Assembly: GCF_030413175.1 (NCBI RefSeq)
Contig: NZ_CP129212.1
Location: 5,370,450 to 5,434,449 of the forward strand
From: Bradyrhizobium roseum
GTDB taxonomy: Bacteria; Pseudomonadota; Alphaproteobacteria; Rhizobiales; Xanthobacteraceae
Length of the DNA: 64,000 bases
Direction: 5' to 3'
Part shown: piece after piece, positions 39,644 to 49,357 of the stretch
How positions within the stretch are numbered: position 1 is the first letter of the stretch
How the letters are laid out: each line of letters starts with the position of its first letter
The notes under the pieces: generated by a model
Told to the model about the DNA's origin: nothing
What the model saw: the letters and a program-made list of their open reading frames with translations, nothing else
Database searches by the model: none
Position numbers and translations under genes: made by a program

Positions 39644-40513
39644 TCACCGCGCAGCCGTGCGGCCGAACAGGCCGTTCGGACGCCAGATCAGGATCACGAT
39701 CATGATGGTGTAGATGACGAACGGCCCCATCTTCGGCACGTAATATTTGCCGGCGACGTCGCCGATGCCGAGCAGGAGCGACGCGAGGAACGGCCCGGTG
39801 ATGCTGGAGGAGCCGCCGACGGTGACCACGATCAAGAAGTAGATCATGAATTTCAGCGGAAAATACGGATCGAGCCCGAGAATCTCGGCGCTCAGCGCCC
39901 CGCCCAGCCCCGCAAGGCCGCAGCCGAACGCAAACGTGAACGCGAAAACCTGCGGCACGTTGATGCCGAGCCCGCTGGCAACGCGGGGATCATCGACGGC
40001 GGCACGCAAACGGCTGCCGAACCGGGTTTTTGACAGGATCAGTTGCAGTGCGACCGTGAGCAGGCCGCAGATCACGATGATCATCAGCCGGTAGCGGCCG
40101 ATTCCGACGCCGAAGAAATCGAACTGCCCTTCGAGCGCCGCCGGCAGCTTGATGAAGATCCGCGACGATCCCATGATGTAGTCCACCGCCGCCACCGACA
40201 TGAAAGTCAGGCCGATCGTGAACAGCACCTGGTCGAGATGGCTGCGGGTGTAGAGATGGCGGTACAGCGTCCGCTCCAGCGCCACGCCGATCAAAGCTGC
40301 CGAGACGAAGGCCAGCGGCAGCGCTGAAAAGAACGGCCAGCCGGAATTGTTCACCAGCACGGCGCAGATATAGCCGCCGGTCATGGCGAAGGCGCCGTGG
40401 GCGAGGTTGACGAAATTCATCAGCCCCAGCGTCACCGCCAGCCCGCAGGCGAGCACAAACAGCAGCATGCCGTAGGCGATACCGTCGAACAGGATGGTGA
40501 ACAGCGTGGTCAT
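39644..40513 (-). CDS. livH: Liv-type ABC transporter permease (LivH)
   Basis: A 289-residue membrane protein. FDGIAYGMLLFVLACGLAVTLGLMNFVNLAHGAF is the LivH signature at the N-terminus, and RFGSRLRAAVDDPRVASGLGINV forms the ATPase-contact loop. About eight helices fit the family. It is separated from the substrate-binding protein gene upstream by a 180-base gap carrying a long inverted repeat, so the binding protein may be expressed at a different level. Confidence 0.95.
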   Translation of the reverse strand: MTTLFTILFDGIAYGMLLFVLACGLAVTLGLMNFVNLAHGAFAMTGGYICAVLVNNSGWPFFSALPLAFVSAALIGVALERTLYRHLYTRSHLDQVLFTIGLTFMSVAAVDYIMGSSRIFIKLPAALEGQFDFFGVGIGRYRLMIIVICGLLTVALQLILSKTRFGSRLRAAVDDPRVASGLGINVPQVFAFTFAFGCGLAGLGGALSAEILGLDPYFPLKFMIYFLIVVTVGGSSSITGPFLASLLLGIGDVAGKYYVPKMGPFVIYTIMIVILIWRPNGLFGRTAAR

Positions 40514-40555
40514 GGGAGGAGGCTAGCCAAGATCTGAAGCGAAACTAACGCGATA

Positions 40556-40652
40556 GCGTCATGGCCGGGCTTGTCCCGGCCATCCACGTCTTCCTTTGCG
40601 ACTTGCCGTGGAAGAAAGACGTGGATGCCCGGGTCAAGCCCGGGCATGACGC
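40556..40652. repeat. Long inverted repeat (Bradyrhizobium-type)
   Basis: Arms of about 37 bases (gcgtcatggccgggcttg... at 40556-40592 and ...caagcccgggcatgacgc at 40616-40652) form an extended hairpin with nested smaller stems. It lies between the substrate-binding protein and livH genes. From memory, it is a widely dispersed repeat in Bradyrhizobium genomes. As RNA it could dampen readthrough into livH, as REP-like hairpins do in other operons. Confidence 0.85.
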
Positions 40653-40693
40653 GGAAAGAGCGGAGCAACACGATGGGCTCCACGGCTTTGCCG

Positions 40694-41866
40694 TCACTTT
40701 TTGGTCTTGCCGGAATCCTTTACCGCCTCGAAGGTCGCGAATTCGACGTTGTAGAGCTCGCCGTCGACCTTCTCCACCTTGCGGATGTAGATATTCTGCA
40801 CGATGTCGCGGGTTTCCGGATCGATCATGATGGGACCGCGCGGGCTTTCCCACTTCATGCCCTTCATCGCCTCGATCAGCGCGTCGCCATCGGTCTTGCC
40901 GCCGGTCTTCTTCAAGGCCTCGTAGATCAGGCGAATGCCGTCATAGCCGCCGACCGCCATGAAGCCCGGACGCTGGTTGAAGGCCTTCTTGTAGGCGGCG
41001 ACGAATTCCTTGTTGGCCGCCGAGGGATGCGCCGCCGAATAGAGATGCGCGGTGACGGTGCCGAGCGCCGCGTCGCCCATGCCGTTGAGCAGATCGTCGT
41101 CCATCACGTCGCCGGGGCCGATCACCCGAATACCGGACTTGTCGAGGCCGCGCTCGGCATACTGCTTCATGAAGTTGCCGCCCTGTCCGGCCGGCACGAA
41201 CACGAACACGGCGTCGGGCTTGGAATCCTTCATGCGTTGCAGAAATGGTGCAAAATCAGGGTTTTGCAGCGGCACCTTCACTTCTTCTACGATCTCGCCG
41301 CCGCCGGCGGTGAAGTTCTGCTTGAAGAAGTTGAGAGCGTCATTGCCCGGCGCATAGTCGGAAGTGAGCGTCGCCACCTTCTTGATGCCGTTCTTGGCGG
41401 CCCAGTCGCCGATGATCGTCGACGACTGCGCCAGCGTGAACGAGGTGCGGACGATGTAGGGCGAGCGTTCGGTGATGATCGAGGTGCCCGCCGCCATCAC
41501 GATTTCCGGAACCTTGGCCTGCGTCGCCAGCGGCGCGGCGGCCAGGGCTGCCGGCGTCACGCCGAAGCCGGCGATGAAACTGACCTTGTCGTTGACGATG
41601 AGTTCCTGCGCCAGGCGCTTGGTATTGTCGGGGACCGCCGCATCGTCCTTCAGGATGATTTCGATCTTCTTGCCGGCGACGGTGTCGCCGTTCTGCTGCA
41701 TGTAGAGCTTGACCGCGTTGTCGATCTGCTTGCCGGTCGACGCTTGGCCGCCGGTCATCGGCAGAATCAGACCAATCTTGACGGTTTCCTGGGCTTGAGC
41801 CGGCGCAAAGGCCAGTATCCCCGCGACCGCGCTTGCGGCCAGCACCATGTGACTGCGAATAGACAT
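40694..41866 (-). CDS. Liv-type ABC transporter substrate-binding protein
   Basis: A 390-residue periplasmic binding protein of the LivJ/LivK superfamily (Peripla_BP_6). The signal peptide RSHMVLAASAVAGILAFAPAQA precedes QETVKIGLILPMTGGQASTGKQ, the typical first lobe. FIAGFGVTPAALAAAPLAT and VATLTSDYAPGNDALNFFKQ are family landmarks. The ligand is not readable. Because the operon ends with a methionine-synthase-like gene, a methylated or sulfur compound is a reasonable guess alongside amino acids. It is the first gene of the operon. Confidence 0.92.
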   Translation of the reverse strand: MSIRSHMVLAASAVAGILAFAPAQAQETVKIGLILPMTGGQASTGKQIDNAVKLYMQQNGDTVAGKKIEIILKDDAAVPDNTKRLAQELIVNDKVSFIAGFGVTPAALAAAPLATQAKVPEIVMAAGTSIITERSPYIVRTSFTLAQSSTIIGDWAAKNGIKKVATLTSDYAPGNDALNFFKQNFTAGGGEIVEEVKVPLQNPDFAPFLQRMKDSKPDAVFVFVPAGQGGNFMKQYAERGLDKSGIRVIGPGDVMDDDLLNGMGDAALGTVTAHLYSAAHPSAANKEFVAAYKKAFNQRPGFMAVGGYDGIRLIYEALKKTGGKTDGDALIEAMKGMKWESPRGPIMIDPETRDIVQNIYIRKVEKVDGELYNVEFATFEAVKDSGKTKK

Positions 41867-42225
41867 CAGTATCCTCCCCCTGATCGGCCGTGTGTGCTCG
41901 AACCGAGTCCCCGGCCCTTGATCGCATCATAACCCGGATTTTTCGGCCGGGTAGCGCCGCGACATGGCGTTGCTGCAAGCCCTTTTGTCAATCGGACCAT
42001 TGGCGCGGCGCCGCGAATGGATCGGTCGGCTAAAACGGTCGCCACCGACGCGACGGTATCATAATATGAACCCGCCTAGCTGCCCAACACTGCATCGGCG
42101 GCTTATTTGTACGACTGTACAAATAAATTGGTCCTGTCAGCAAAGAGGCCTTGTCTGCTCCCGGCGGCGTCCTAAATCCATCATCCATCATCACCCATAA
42201 AGAGTCAGGCCGTAAGCTTCTGCCG
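41867..42225. other. Divergent regulatory region, substrate-binding protein / lipoprotein
   Basis: A 359-base non-coding region between two divergent genes. It is AT-richer around 42055-42130 and contains the perfect palindrome described at 42103-42126. No gene is convincing here. Promoters for both flanking genes are expected. Confidence 0.5.
42103..42126. promoter_or_regulatory. Perfect 24-base palindrome (candidate operator)
   Basis: TTATTTGTAC-GACT-GTACAAATAA has perfect ten-base arms around a four-base centre. The AT-rich arms stand out in this GC-rich DNA. It lies 100 bases before the lipoprotein start and 237 bases before the binding-protein start. The form suits a dimeric repressor of the TetR or GntR type. 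No such gene is nearby. Confidence 0.6.
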
Positions 42226-42504
42226 ATGCCAACCAGCGCGCGCCATATCATCCGGCTTCTCGCCGTCGCCCTCGCGGGCTGCGGCCTGGCCGGTTGTGGA
42301 ACCGTCAACGAGAGAATTGCTGCCGGCGTCAGTGACGCCATCCCGGCGGCGATCGGGGGACTCCCCGCGGACGCGCCGCCCCGCCCCGGCACCGCGAAAT
42401 ATGACGAGTTCATGCGGGAGCGCGAGCGGAAGCGATTGCAGCCGGCGGCTGAGCGGGAGCAGGCAGCCAAACCCGCACCCGCCGCACAAGATACGGCGCG
42501 CTAA
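42226..42504 (+). CDS. Small predicted lipoprotein
   Basis: A 92-residue protein from ATG 42226; longer starts would bury the signal. The N-terminus [19 protein letters not shown] contains a lipobox (LAGC), and a second LAGC follows five residues later, so the acylated cysteine is either of the two. The rest is a charged, Pro/Ala-rich tail ([23 protein letters not shown]) with no globular signature. It is likely anchored to a membrane. It ends convergently with purU, overlapping by four bases. Confidence 0.6.
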   Translation: MPTSARHIIRLLAVALAGCGLAGCGTVNERIAAGVSDAIPAAIGGLPADAPPRPGTAKYDEFMRERERKRLQPAAEREQAAKPAPAAQDTAR

Positions 42505-43364
42505 TCCATGAAGACCACGGTCTTGCGCCCGTTGAGGATCACGCGATCCTCCAGGTGATGGCGCATGGCGCGCGCCAGCACGCGGCGCTCGATGTCGCGG
42601 CCCTTGCGCGAGAGATCTTCCGGCGTGTCGCGGTGGCTGATGCGCTCGACGTCCTGGTCGATGATCGGGCCTTCGTCGAGGTCGCGCGTGACGTAATGCG
42701 CGGTGGCGCCGATCAGCTTGACGCCGCGCTCATGGGCCTGGTGGTAGGGCCGCGCGCCCTTGAAGCCCGGCAGGAACGAGTGGTGGATGTTGATACAGCG
42801 CCCTGACAGTCTTGCCGACATCTCGTCCGACAGGATCTGCATGTAGCGCGCCAGGACGACGAGTTCGGTCCCGGTGTCCTGAACCAGTTTCCAGACCGCC
42901 TGTTCCTGCTCGCGCTTGGTCTCCTTTGTCACGGGCATGTAATGAAACGGTATCTCGCCGAAATCGAGATTGCCGTAGCTCTCGCGCGGATGGTTGGAGA
43001 CAACAGCGGTCGGGATCATCTGAAGTTCGCCGGTGCGCCAGCGATAGAGGATATCGACCAGGCAGTGATCCGACTTGGACACCAGCAGCATCACCCGGCG
43101 GCGATGGGCGCGGTCGCGCATCTGCCAGTCCATGGCGAAGCGGTCGGCGATCGCGGTGAACCCGGTCTGGAGCGCCTGCAATTCCACGGCGAGATCGGCG
43201 GCGGTGAACACCACCCGCATGAAGAATTTTTGGGTTTCGATATCGTCGAACTGCTGGGCGTCCAGGATGTTCTGCCCGTTATGGGCCAGAAAGGTCGACA
43301 CTGCGGAAACGATGCCGGGGCGGTCCGGGCAGGACAGCGTCAGGACGAACTGGTGATCGGGCAT
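42501..43364 (-). CDS. purU: Formyltetrahydrofolate deformylase
   Basis: A 287-residue PurU that hydrolyses 10-formyl-THF to formate and THF, balancing one-carbon pools. The N-terminal ACT domain starts [24 protein letters not shown]. The catalytic formyltransferase-like domain shows [60 protein letters not shown] and [16 protein letters not shown], with the N-H-D catalytic residues of the family. Length matches the usual 280-290. It is divergent from the HemD-like gene at 43506. Confidence 0.96.
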   Translation of the reverse strand: MPDHQFVLTLSCPDRPGIVSAVSTFLAHNGQNILDAQQFDDIETQKFFMRVVFTAADLAVELQALQTGFTAIADRFAMDWQMRDRAHRRRVMLLVSKSDHCLVDILYRWRTGELQMIPTAVVSNHPRESYGNLDFGEIPFHYMPVTKETKREQEQAVWKLVQDTGTELVVLARYMQILSDEMSARLSGRCINIHHSFLPGFKGARPYHQAHERGVKLIGATAHYVTRDLDEGPIIDQDVERISHRDTPEDLSRKGRDIERRVLARAMRHHLEDRVILNGRKTVVFMD

Positions 43365-43505
43365 GGCGGAGCTGACTACATTTCGGGCAAAAGGGCGAAG
43401 CGGCGATTTGCGGGCCCTGCTCTATCACCGCGCCCGCGCTTGCGCCAATCCCGAAAGGGGGATCAGGATGAACAAAGCGCGAAGCCAAAGCGTTGGAGCG
43501 AGATC

Positions 43506-44351
43506 ATGGCTGACAGATTGAACGGTTACCGCATCCTGATCCTGGAAACCCGCGAGGAAGCGCAGTTTTCCCGCCTGCTCACCGAACAGGGCGCCGACGT
43601 GCTGCAATGTCCGATGTTCACCATTCGCGACGCGCCGGACCCGGCGCCGGTCGAAGCCTGGATCGTGCGGGCCATCGAAAGGCCGCTGGACGACCTGGTG
43701 CTGCTGACCGGCGAAGGCCTGCGCCGGCTGATGAAAGTGGTGCGGCCGATCGGCGTCGAAGAAGCCTTCGTCGCCTCGCTCGGCAAGGCGCGCAAACTCG
43801 CGCGCGGCCCCAAACCGGGCAAGGCGCTGCGCGAAATCGGCCTGGAACCGCAGATGACGACGGAAAAGCCGACCTCCGAGGGCGTCGCCGACATGCTGTC
43901 GCGACTCGATCTCAAAGGCCGACGCCTCGGCCTGCAGCTCTATCCCGACAAGGACCATAGCGTCCTGATCGGCGCGATCGAGGCGCAAGGCGCCGTGGTC
44001 GATACCGTGCTGCCCTATGCCTATGACGCGCAGGCCGCCGATGCCAACATCATCACGGCGATCGACGAGATGGCCGAAGGCCGCATCGACGCGATCGCAC
44101 TGACCAATCTCGGCCAGATCCGCCGCCTGATCGAGGTGGCGCGCGCGCGAGGCTGCGAGAAGCGGCTGCGCAATGGACTCGAACAGACGATGATCGCGTC
44201 GGTCGGGCCGGCCGTATCCGATGAACTGAAGTCGCACGGCCTGCGCACGGACATCTATCCGGCTGAGGACGCTTTTTTCATGCGGCCGCTGATCTCGGCG
44301 ATGGCGACGGCGCTTGGCAGAAATCCGCCCCGCGCGGCGGCGGGAAACTGA
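43506..44351 (+). CDS. Uroporphyrinogen-III synthase (HemD-like)
   Basis: A 281-residue protein from ATG 43506, preceded by GGAGCGAG; the longer open frame upstream is antisense to purU and rejected. It has the two-lobed HemD pattern: ILILETREEAQFSRLLTEQGADVLQCPMFTI, RLGLQLYPDKDHSVLIGAIEAQGAVVDTVLPYAYD, IDAIALTNLGQIRRLIEVA and MIASVGPAVSDELKSHGLRTDIYP. HemD proteins cyclise hydroxymethylbilane, but they diverge fast in sequence. It is not next to hemC here, so it may be a second copy tied to another tetrapyrrole use. Confidence 0.8.
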   Translation: MADRLNGYRILILETREEAQFSRLLTEQGADVLQCPMFTIRDAPDPAPVEAWIVRAIERPLDDLVLLTGEGLRRLMKVVRPIGVEEAFVASLGKARKLARGPKPGKALREIGLEPQMTTEKPTSEGVADMLSRLDLKGRRLGLQLYPDKDHSVLIGAIEAQGAVVDTVLPYAYDAQAADANIITAIDEMAEGRIDAIALTNLGQIRRLIEVARARGCEKRLRNGLEQTMIASVGPAVSDELKSHGLRTDIYPAEDAFFMRPLISAMATALGRNPPRAAAGN

Positions 44352-44498
44352 CCGTTCAGTCAATCCGGATTACGTGAGACCGACCAAACGTCCGCTGCAG
44401 CGGAGATCAGCCGCTGATCTCCACCTGCGCGCGAGGGGCCAGCACCGGAAGCCTCATTTGTGCTATCCGTCACTGCGGTCAGGCAAAGGGTAGAAACC

Positions 44499-44765
44499 AT
44501 GGGTGTTCGGCCGCTCCAGCAAGGTTCATCGTTGGAAGACCGCCTGTCCCAGTTGCTGGGCGAACTTTGCATTGATTGGGGATTCTGCATTCCACCCGCT
44601 GACGCCCGACGAATTGCGTCAACGAAGACTCTCACAGCCGACCAATTTGCATACGCGGTACTGACGGCCGAGGGCTTCGTGGCAGAGTATGAAACGCGGT
44701 GGTTCAGGCAAATTCGCCAACGCTTTGTCGATAGGTTTTGCCAAGAAATTCGAGTAGATGAGTAA
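44499..44765 (+). CDS. Small hypothetical protein (88 residues)
   Basis: An 88-residue protein from ATG 44499, preceded by AAAGGGTAG; an upstream ATG at 44460 has no site. The sequence LEDRLSQLLGELCIDWGFCIPPADARRIA looks structured and non-random, with two cysteines and an acidic-aromatic pattern, and ends in a basic helix. I do not recognise a named family, though similar small proteins occur in bradyrhizobia as far as I recall. It is soluble and stands alone. Confidence 0.6.
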   Translation: MGVRPLQQGSSLEDRLSQLLGELCIDWGFCIPPADARRIASTKTLTADQFAYAVLTAEGFVAEYETRWFRQIRQRFVDRFCQEIRVDE

Positions 44766-44867
44766 GCGGCCCGAGCCCGCGCAGGGAGCGCTTGCGGACA
44801 TCACGACGCGGCTGATCCGCTTCTGCCCTGCAGCTTTAGCTCCCCGCCAGCTTGACGGATCCCCGCC

Positions 44868-45848
44868 CTAATCCACCTTCGCGCCCGCAAACTTCACCAC
44901 CTTGCCCCACTTCTCGGTCTCGTCCGCCACCAGCTTCCCAAACTCCGGCGCCGAGCCGGGCAGCAGGATGGCGCCGAGCTCCGAAAAGCGCGCCTTGGCC
45001 TTGGGATCGGCCAGGATCTCGTTGACGGCCTTGTTGAGTCGCTCGACGATTTCCGGCGGCGTGCCCTTCGGCGCTGCGAGGCCATACCAGGCGCTCGCCT
45101 CGTAGCCGGGCAGGAAATCGGCGACCAGCGGCAGATCCGGCAGCACTTCCGAACGGGTCGTGCTGGTGACCGCAAGGCCGCGCAGCTTGCCGGATTTGAC
45201 GTGCTCGGCGCAGGTCGGAATGTTGTCGAACATCACCTGCATCTGGCCGGACAGCATGTCGGTGAGCGCCGGCGCGCCGCCGCGATACGGCACGTGCACC
45301 ATGTTGATCCCGGTGATCATCTTGAACAGTTCGCCCGACATGTGGATCGTCGAGCCGTTGCCTGAGGATGCCATGTTGAGCTTGCCGGGATTGGCCTTGG
45401 CGTAGGCGATCAATTCGGGGATCGTCTTGATCGGCAGCGAGGGATGCACCACCACGACATTGGGGAAGCGGATGATGCCGGCGATCGGCTCGCTCTCCTT
45501 GATGAAATCGAACGGCAGCTTGTCGTAGAGCGTGGCGTTGATCGCATTCGCCGGCGCCACCAGCAGCAGCGTGTAGCCGTCGGGCGTGGCGCGCAGCACC
45601 TGTTCGGTGGCGATATTGGTGCCGCCGCCGGGCCGGTTCTCGATCACAAAGGACTGCCCGAGCTTTTCCGACAGCCACTGCCCCATCAGGCGCGCGGTGA
45701 GATCCGCCGAGCCGCCCGGCGTGTAACCGATGACGAGGCGAACCGGCCGCGACGGATAGGCCTGCGCGCTGGCGATGCTTGACGTGACTGGCAATGCAGC
45801 CGCACCGGCGGCGAGTTGCAGGAATTGACGGCGCTGAAACTTCTTCAT
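44868..45848 (-). CDS. TctC/Bug-family periplasmic solute-binding protein (orphan)
   Basis: A 326-residue extracytoplasmic receptor of the tripartite tricarboxylate transporter family. ATG 45848 follows GGAGGAAGC. The leader MKKFQRRQFLQLAAGAAALP looks like a twin-arginine-type signal, cut near SAQA. The mature protein begins YPSRPVRLVIGYTPGGSADLTAR, the Bug signature, with FVIENRPGGGTNIATEQV. No TctA or TctB membrane genes are adjacent, as for most Bug proteins in bradyrhizobia. Ligands are usually carboxylates; the specific one is unknown. Confidence 0.92.
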   Translation of the reverse strand: MKKFQRRQFLQLAAGAAALPVTSSIASAQAYPSRPVRLVIGYTPGGSADLTARLMGQWLSEKLGQSFVIENRPGGGTNIATEQVLRATPDGYTLLLVAPANAINATLYDKLPFDFIKESEPIAGIIRFPNVVVVHPSLPIKTIPELIAYAKANPGKLNMASSGNGSTIHMSGELFKMITGINMVHVPYRGGAPALTDMLSGQMQVMFDNIPTCAEHVKSGKLRGLAVTSTTRSEVLPDLPLVADFLPGYEASAWYGLAAPKGTPPEIVERLNKAVNEILADPKAKARFSELGAILLPGSAPEFGKLVADETEKWGKVVKFAGAKVD

Positions 45849-45964
45849 GCTTCCTCCAGAGAAACGCGCTGGCGGCTCTTTTCGGCCGCTCGGGTACGCG
45901 CATCCTAGAGGATGATCGGGGAATGTGTACCGGTTTTCGCCGGAGGGGACGCGGAGTTACCGTG

Positions 45965-46909
45965 TCACTTCGTCTCGACGAGATAGGCCTGATAGGCGAG
46001 CCGGATGCCGTCTTCCAGTGAGGTCGAGGCCCGCCAGCCAAGTTTGGCCAGCCTGGAGACATCGAGCAGTTTTCGCGGGGTGCCGTCCGGGCGCGACGTA
46101 TCGAAACTGATCTGGCCGGCATAGCCGACGGTCGCGGCGACCACGCGGGCGAATTCGGCGATCGTGATGTCTTCGCCGGTGCCGATATTGACCAGCTCGC
46201 TCTCTGAATAGGTCTTCATCAGATGAACGCAGGCGTCGGCGAGATCATCGACATAGAGGAATTCGCGTCGCGGCGTGCCGGTGCCCCAGACCACGACCTC
46301 CTTCGCGCCTGAGAGCTTCGCCTCGTGGAAACGGCGGATCAGGGCGGCGACGACGTGGCTGTATTCGGGATGATAATTGTCGCCGCTGCCGTAGAGGTTG
46401 GTCGGCATCACGCTGATGAAGTCGGCGCCGTACTGGTGCCGATAGGCTTCCGCCAACTTGATCCCGGCGATCTTGGCAATGGCGTAAGGCTCGTTGGTCG
46501 GCTCCAGAGGCCCTGTCAGCATCGAGTCCTCGCGCAAGGGCTGCGGCGCCAGTTTTGGATAGATGCAGGATGAGCCGAGGAACATCAGCTTCTCGGCGCC
46601 ATGGACATGCGCCGCGTGGATCACGTTGGTCGCGATCGCCAGATTGTCGTAGAGGAATTCGGCGCGCAGCGTGTTGTTGGCGACGATGCCGCCGACCTTG
46701 GCGGCGGCAAGAAACACCACCTGCGGACGTTTGGCGGCAAACCAGCGGTTGACCGCCGCCTGGTCGCGCAGGTCAGCCTCGCTGCGGGGCAAGGTGAGCA
46801 GCTCGGCACCTTCCCGCGCCAGCCGGCGCACCAGCGCGGAACCGACCATGCCGCGATGGCCGGCGACGTAGACCGTCTTGCCCGTCAGCTCAAACAGAAG
46901 ACTTGCCAT
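45965..46909 (-). CDS. fcl: GDP-L-fucose synthase
   Basis: A 314-residue epimerase-reductase that converts GDP-4-keto-6-deoxymannose to GDP-L-fucose. ATG 46909 follows GGGAGGT and overlaps the gmd stop by 20 bases. It shows [76 protein letters not shown] (catalytic Y and K) and [19 protein letters not shown], all diagnostic for Fcl/WcaG. It uses the product of the upstream gmd. The fucose presumably ends in the O-antigen. Confidence 0.97.
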   Translation of the reverse strand: MASLLFELTGKTVYVAGHRGMVGSALVRRLAREGAELLTLPRSEADLRDQAAVNRWFAAKRPQVVFLAAAKVGGIVANNTLRAEFLYDNLAIATNVIHAAHVHGAEKLMFLGSSCIYPKLAPQPLREDSMLTGPLEPTNEPYAIAKIAGIKLAEAYRHQYGADFISVMPTNLYGSGDNYHPEYSHVVAALIRRFHEAKLSGAKEVVVWGTGTPRREFLYVDDLADACVHLMKTYSESELVNIGTGEDITIAEFARVVAATVGYAGQISFDTSRPDGTPRKLLDVSRLAKLGWRASTSLEDGIRLAYQAYLVETK

Positions 46910-47975
46910 TGGCCACCTCCCGCCGTGCCTTGTTGAGATCGTTGGCGACCATTTCCTTGACCATCTGCGCGAACGGAGTTTTGGGCTTCCAGCCGAGCCT
47001 TTCGCGCGCCTTGCTGGCATCGCCGACCAGAAGGTCCACCTCGGTCGGGCGGAAGTAGACCGGATCGATGCGGACCACGGTGTTGCCGGACTTCTTGTCG
47101 ATTCCGGTTTCGTCGACGCCCTTGCCGCGCCATTCGATGGCGCGGCCAACCTCGGCGAACGCCAGCTCGACGAACTCGCGCACCGAACGCGTCTCGCCGG
47201 TTGCCAGCACGAAATCGTCGGGCGCATCCGACTGCAATATCATGTGCATGCCCTCGACATAGTCTCGCGCATGACCCCAGTCGCGCTTGGCTTCCAGATT
47301 GCCGAGATAGAGCATGTGTTCCAGGCCGGCCTCGATGCGGGCCACGCTGCGCGTGATCTTGCGCGTCACAAAGGTCTCGCCGCGGATTGGGCTCTCGTGG
47401 TTGAACAGGATGCCATTCGAAGCAAAGATGCCGTAAGCCTCGCGGTAATTGACCGTGATCCAGTAGCCGTAGAGTTTGGCGACGCCGTAAGGCGAACGCG
47501 GATAGAACGGCGTGGTTTCCTTCTGCGGTACCTCCTGGACGAGGCCATACAGTTCCGAGGTCGAGGCCTGATAGAACCGCGTCTCTTTTTCCATGCCGAG
47601 GATGCGGATCGCCTCCAGCAGCCGCAGCACGCCGATGGCGTCGGCGTTGGCGGTGTATTCGGGGCTTTCAAAGCTGACGCCAACATGGCTCTGGGCGGCG
47701 AGATTGTAAATCTCGGTCGGCCTGATCTGCTGCATCAGCCTGATCAGGTTGGTCGAGTCGGTCATGTCGCCGTAATGCAGCAAAAACGGCTTCTTGCGCG
47801 AGTGCGGGTCCTGGTAGAGGTGATCGATGCGCGCGGTGTTGAACGAGGACGACCGCCGCTTGATGCCATGGACCTCATAACCGAGGCCGAGCAGATATTC
47901 GGCAAGATAGGCGCCGTCCTGGCCGGTGACACCGGTGATCAGCGCGACGCGCTTTGAATTTTGAGCCTTCATCAT
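46890..47975 (-). CDS. gmd: GDP-mannose 4,6-dehydratase
   Basis: A 361-residue dehydratase, first committed step to GDP-fucose. It begins [46 protein letters not shown], the Gmd signature, then [58 protein letters not shown] and [16 protein letters not shown]. The start may be the second ATG at 47972, which is better spaced from GGAGAG. It is coupled to fcl. Its substrate comes from manC at 6226-7638, tying this pair to the main polysaccharide block despite the distance. Confidence 0.97.
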   Translation of the reverse strand: MMKAQNSKRVALITGVTGQDGAYLAEYLLGLGYEVHGIKRRSSSFNTARIDHLYQDPHSRKKPFLLHYGDMTDSTNLIRLMQQIRPTEIYNLAAQSHVGVSFESPEYTANADAIGVLRLLEAIRILGMEKETRFYQASTSELYGLVQEVPQKETTPFYPRSPYGVAKLYGYWITVNYREAYGIFASNGILFNHESPIRGETFVTRKITRSVARIEAGLEHMLYLGNLEAKRDWGHARDYVEGMHMILQSDAPDDFVLATGETRSVREFVELAFAEVGRAIEWRGKGVDETGIDKKSGNTVVRIDPVYFRPTEVDLLVGDASKARERLGWKPKTPFAQMVKEMVANDLNKARREVANGKSSV

Positions 47976-48082
47976 CTCTCCAAGGGCCTCGGCCCCACGT
48001 TGCGGCTACGCGGGAAGCCGCCTGCGCGGCGCAGGCCATAGCATCCAAGAGAGGTATAGTCTAATCTGAAACTCGCTAGATT

Positions 48083-49243
48083 TCAGACCCTTAGGCCGAG
48101 CGCCGTCCGCATCGACCGATGGTAGTGGATCATGGCCGGCTCATTGCGGCCATAGACCGTGTGCGTCTGCGCGCCCGATGTCAGCCCGATCTGGATGCTA
48201 CGCCCGGCCGGGAAATCCTCGCCGGTGACGACGTCGAGCACGAGCTGCATGTTCTTGTCCCAATGGAGACGCTCTTCCTCGGTGCGCGGCGCCTTCGGCA
48301 CGTAAAGCCCGAGATCCATGACCGAGCGATCCGTGCGTCCGTCGCAGGGGAACACCCGTGCGAGTTCGACATGGTCGCCCTGCACGAGCAGCGCGGTGTT
48401 GGGGAACAGCAAATAGACCAGCGTCGTGTTCCACATCAGATCCCACTTGTCCTCGGGCTCGGACTTGAGCCGCTCGAGTTTCCGGCGCGGGAACGTCAGC
48501 CGATGGTTGAGGCCGAACGCCTCGAAATCGGTCACGTTGCCATGCAGGATGTCGCGCAGGGAATCGCGATGCAGGAAGCCGACGTGATAGCCCTCGTTGA
48601 AGGTGTCGACGACGATCTTCCAGTTCATGGTCTCCGGAATCAGACGCCGGTCGAAGAACGACCAGGTCGCAAATTGGTACGAAGCAAGTTCGTCGGCGAG
48701 CCCGCCGAGCCATGGATCGATGTCGAAACTCGTCGAACCGTCCGCGGTCGGGATCACCCATACCAGGCCGTGCTTTTCGCACAGCGGCAGTTCGACCAGC
48801 GAGCCGCGTTCGCCGCGCACGTCGGGAAAGCTGCGCTCGTCAGGAATACCCGCCAGCTCGCCGGCCAGATCGTAGGTCCAGGCATGATAGGGGCACGAGA
48901 GCAGCCGCGCCTTGCCGCAGCCCTGCGCCACCTTGGCGCCGCGATGGCGGCACACGTTCAGGAAGGCGCGCAGTTTGCCGTCGCGTCCCCTCACGATCAA
49001 GACGGGCAGGCCGGCATGGTCGTCGGTGCTGAAGCTCCCCGCCTCCGGCCAGTCCGAAGCAAACCCCATGACCAGCGGATGCTTGCGGAACAGCACCCGC
49101 TGTTCCTCAGCCATTCGCTCCGCATCGGTGTAGGCCGTCACCTCGTTACGCCAAGGGCTGTCTGCCATCGCCGTGGTCCGCGTCTCCACGTAGTGCAGCA
49201 ACCGCTTCAAAAGGTTGATCTGATCCTGCCTGCTCATGGACAT
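48083..49243 (-). CDS. Rieske-type aromatic ring-hydroxylating oxygenase, alpha subunit-like
   Basis: A 386-residue Rieske oxygenase; the second ATG at 49237 is better spaced from GGAG and may be the start. The 2Fe-2S motif is CRHRG (98-102) with CPYHAW (117-122). The mononuclear iron site shows DTFNEGYHVGFLHRDSLRD with the bridging Asp and the two His ligands. The type without a clear beta-subunit gene next to it suggests a stand-alone alpha-only oxygenase; a reductase must come from elsewhere. Substrate is unknown. Two identical palindromes lie upstream at 49279-49335. Confidence 0.9.
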   Translation of the reverse strand: MSMSRQDQINLLKRLLHYVETRTTAMADSPWRNEVTAYTDAERMAEEQRVLFRKHPLVMGFASDWPEAGSFSTDDHAGLPVLIVRGRDGKLRAFLNVCRHRGAKVAQGCGKARLLSCPYHAWTYDLAGELAGIPDERSFPDVRGERGSLVELPLCEKHGLVWVIPTADGSTSFDIDPWLGGLADELASYQFATWSFFDRRLIPETMNWKIVVDTFNEGYHVGFLHRDSLRDILHGNVTDFEAFGLNHRLTFPRRKLERLKSEPEDKWDLMWNTTLVYLLFPNTALLVQGDHVELARVFPCDGRTDRSVMDLGLYVPKAPRTEEERLHWDKNMQLVLDVVTGEDFPAGRSIQIGLTSGAQTHTVYGRNEPAMIHYHRSMRTALGLRV

Positions 49244-49278
49244 CTCCAGCTGGCTGTGGTCTCAAAACCGATCGCCGC

Positions 49279-49335
49279 GATACGGCACCGTATCACTAGC
49301 ACGTACCACCTCGAGTTTCAATACGGCACCGTATC
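49279..49335. promoter_or_regulatory. Twin identical palindromes upstream of the Rieske gene (candidate operators)
   Basis: ATACGGCACCGTAT occurs at 49280-49293, flanked by G and C to give a 16-base palindrome, and again at 49321-49334. Centres are 41 bases apart, about four helical turns. They lie between the Crp/Fnr gene end and the Rieske gene start. The form resembles a dimeric-regulator operator pair on one DNA face. Whether the adjacent Crp/Fnr protein binds it is unknown. Confidence 0.65.
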
Positions 49336-49357
49336 GCTTGGGAACAGTCGACGCGGC

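Noticed and set aside
42205..42489. Minus-strand frame opposite the lipoprotein
   Set aside because: No ribosome site and low-complexity translation; the plus-strand lipobox is more convincing.
48065..48087. Inverted pair TCTGAAA...TTTCAGA at the end of the Rieske gene
   Set aside because: Arms of seven bases with a nine-base loop and no T-tract; too weak to call a terminator.
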